Below are positions 27,118 through 28,350 of a stretch of DNA of 28,350 bases, in pieces. The notes below the pieces were generated by a model. The model worked only from the letters and a program-made list of their open reading frames with translations, did no database searches and was not told the DNA's origin. This stretch comes from Neorhizobium sp. UBA7851 (GTDB taxonomy: Bacteria > Pseudomonadota > Alphaproteobacteria > Rhizobiales > Rhizobiaceae). Location: positions 1-28,350 of the forward strand of contig DLSX01000121.1 in NCBI GenBank assembly GCA_002500765.1, in the 5' to 3' direction. How positions within the stretch are numbered: the stretch's first letter is position 1; each line of letters opens with the position of its first letter. The position numbers and the translations under genes were made by a program.

Positions 27118-28350
27118 GCGGCACGCATCTCCCCTTTTTCGGCCAGGGCCTGAAATCCGGCCTGCGCGGTCAAATCTTCGCCGTGGATGCGGTTAAGCCG
27201 CAGCGCGTTGACGACGACTATGATCGACGAGGTCGACATGGCGACGGCTGCTATCAGCGGCGTTGCATAGCCGGCAAGCGCGATCGGCACGGCGATGAAA
27301 TTGTAGCCGATCGCGAGTGCGAAATTCTGCCGGATGAGATGGCCGGCGCGGCGCGAGATATCGATCGCCAGCGGCACGGAATTGAGGCTTTCGTGCATGA
27401 AGACGAAATCCGCCGCCTGACGACCGATATCGGCAGCGGTGGCCGGCGCCATCGAGACATGCGCGGCGGCAAGCGCCGGTGCGTCGTTTATGCCGTCGCC
27501 GACCATCAGCACCTTGCGGCCTTCACCGGCAAGTGCTGCGCAATAATCCGCCTTGCCCTTGGGCGAGATCTCGGCCTTCCAGCGGGTGATGCCGAGTTGT
27601 TCCGCCAAGGCCTTTACCGGACCGACACGATCACCCGACATGACGCTGACCGGCATGTTTTTGCTTTCAAGCGTGCGGATGGCCAAGGGGGCATCCTGGC
27701 GAAGCGTGTCTTCGAAGCGGATGCAGGCGACTTCGTGACCGTCGCGCGACAGCACGACCTCAAGATCGGTGTTTTCGCCGCCGGTCGTTTCACCGCAGGC
27801 GAAGCGGCGATTGCCGAGACGATAAAGCCCTTCTGCACGGCGCGCTTCCAGTCCGCTTCCGGGAATTTCGATCACATCATCGAAGAGCGGGAACGGGCCC
27901 GAGGCGACGGCGCAGATCGCCCGCGAAAGCGGATGACGCGAATGGGCGGCAAGGCCAGCGGCGAGAGACAGGACCTGGCCAGGGATATCGCTTCCATTGA
28001 CGAGGCGCGGACGGCCGAGCGTCAGCGTGCCCGTCTTGTCGAAGATGACGCTGTCGGCCTGGGCCAGACGTTCCATGGCCGAGCCGTCCTTGACCATGAT
28101 GCCGTTCTTGAACAGGCGGCCGGCGGCCACTACCTGCACGACCGGCACGGCCAGGCCCAGGGCGCAGGGGCAGGTGATGATCAGCACCGCGATCGCGATC
28201 AGCATGGCGCGTTTCCAGTCGCCACCGGCAAGACCCCAGGCGACGAAGGCGTTGAGCGCCAGAAGGTGGACGGCGGGCGAATAATATTGCGCGGCGCGGT
28301 CTGCGAGACGGCGGTAACCGGCCTTGGCACCTTCAGCCACTTCCATCAGC
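27114..28350 (-). CDS. fixI: Copper-transporting P1B ATPase FixI/CcoI, partial
   Basis: The gene enters from beyond base 28350; the frame is open to the edge and the N-terminal part (metal-binding domain and first helices) is outside. The 411 or so visible residues contain the ion-binding CPCALGLAVP in helix 6, the phosphorylation motif FDKTGTLTLG, the SRHPLSRA nucleotide motif of P1B pumps, and GDGINDAPALAAA in the hinge, then the last two helices (FIAVPIALAGYATPLIAAVA). It exports copper to the periplasm for assembly of cbb3 oxidase. Directly followed by fixS with a 4-base overlap, which identifies it as FixI rather than a copper-efflux CopA. Expression is usually controlled by oxygen through FixK; no such site falls in the window. 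Confidence 0.95.
   Translation of the reverse strand, partial: LMEVAEGAKAGYRRLADRAAQYYSPAVHLLALNAFVAWGLAGGDWKRAMLIAIAVLIITCPCALGLAVPVVQVVAAGRLFKNGIMVKDGSAMERLAQADSVIFDKTGTLTLGRPRLVNGSDIPGQVLSLAAGLAAHSRHPLSRAICAVASGPFPLFDDVIEIPGSGLEARRAEGLYRLGNRRFACGETTGGENTDLEVVLSRDGHEVACIRFEDTLRQDAPLAIRTLESKNMPVSVMSGDRVGPVKALAEQLGITRWKAEISPKGKADYCAALAGEGRKVLMVGDGINDAPALAAAHVSMAPATAADIGRQAADFVFMHESLNSVPLAIDISRRAGHLIRQNFALAIGYNFIAVPIALAGYATPLIAAVAMSTSSIIVVVNALRLNRIHGEDLTAQAGFQALAEKGEMRAA

Overview
The window looks like a chromosomal segment of a Rhizobiaceae bacterium (Rhizobium, Agrobacterium or Ensifer type). Reasons: high-GC coding with GTG starts, an EcfG-like (RpoE2-like) sigma factor with matching GGAAC promoters, a fixI-fixS pair, a BrnT-type toxin, HWE histidine kinases and a CUT1 sugar importer with a LacI repressor. 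There are no rRNA, tRNA, CRISPR or insertion-sequence features.

Layout. 1-3.2 kb: the 3' end of a hybrid histidine kinase, a BON-domain protein, a small unknown protein and, convergent, a FabMG-like enoyl reductase. 3.2-5.5 kb: membrane quinoprotein glucose dehydrogenase (gcd). 5.6-10.2 kb: a stress block with a glutathione S-transferase, an ecfG-sodC operon, several small unknown proteins, a NepR-like 56-aa ORF, a YciF-type ferritin-like protein and a DUF2934 protein. 10.5-14.8 kb: glycogen synthase (glgA) and, in opposite orientation, glycogen debranching enzyme (glgX), separated by a BrnT-type toxin and its helix-turn-helix antitoxin. 14.9-17.6 kb: more small stress-type genes, including a 25-aa membrane microprotein, then a DJ-1/PfpI protein and topoisomerase IB. 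17.7-19.4 kb: an HWE sensor kinase. 19.6-25.4 kb: a sugar ABC importer (ATPase, two permeases, binding protein) with a divergent LacI regulator and two matching operators. 25.4-26.8 kb: 6-phosphogluconate dehydrogenase. 26.9-28.35 kb: fixS and the 3' part of fixI.

The main observation is regulatory. Between about 5.6 and 17.7 kb I find twelve copies of the rhizobial general-stress promoter pattern GGAAC-N18/19-TT. Eleven lie close upstream of a start codon in the correct orientation, four of the intergenic regions carry two in divergent orientation, and one pair serves the sigma-factor gene itself. Together with a NepR-like anti-sigma candidate and an HWE kinase (the kinase class that usually feeds PhyR in this pathway), the region reads as a general-stress-response island. 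It combines sigma factor, candidate anti-sigma, oxidative-stress enzymes, a DNA topoisomerase, storage-carbon enzymes and a set of uncharacterised small proteins. No phyR gene is present in the window.
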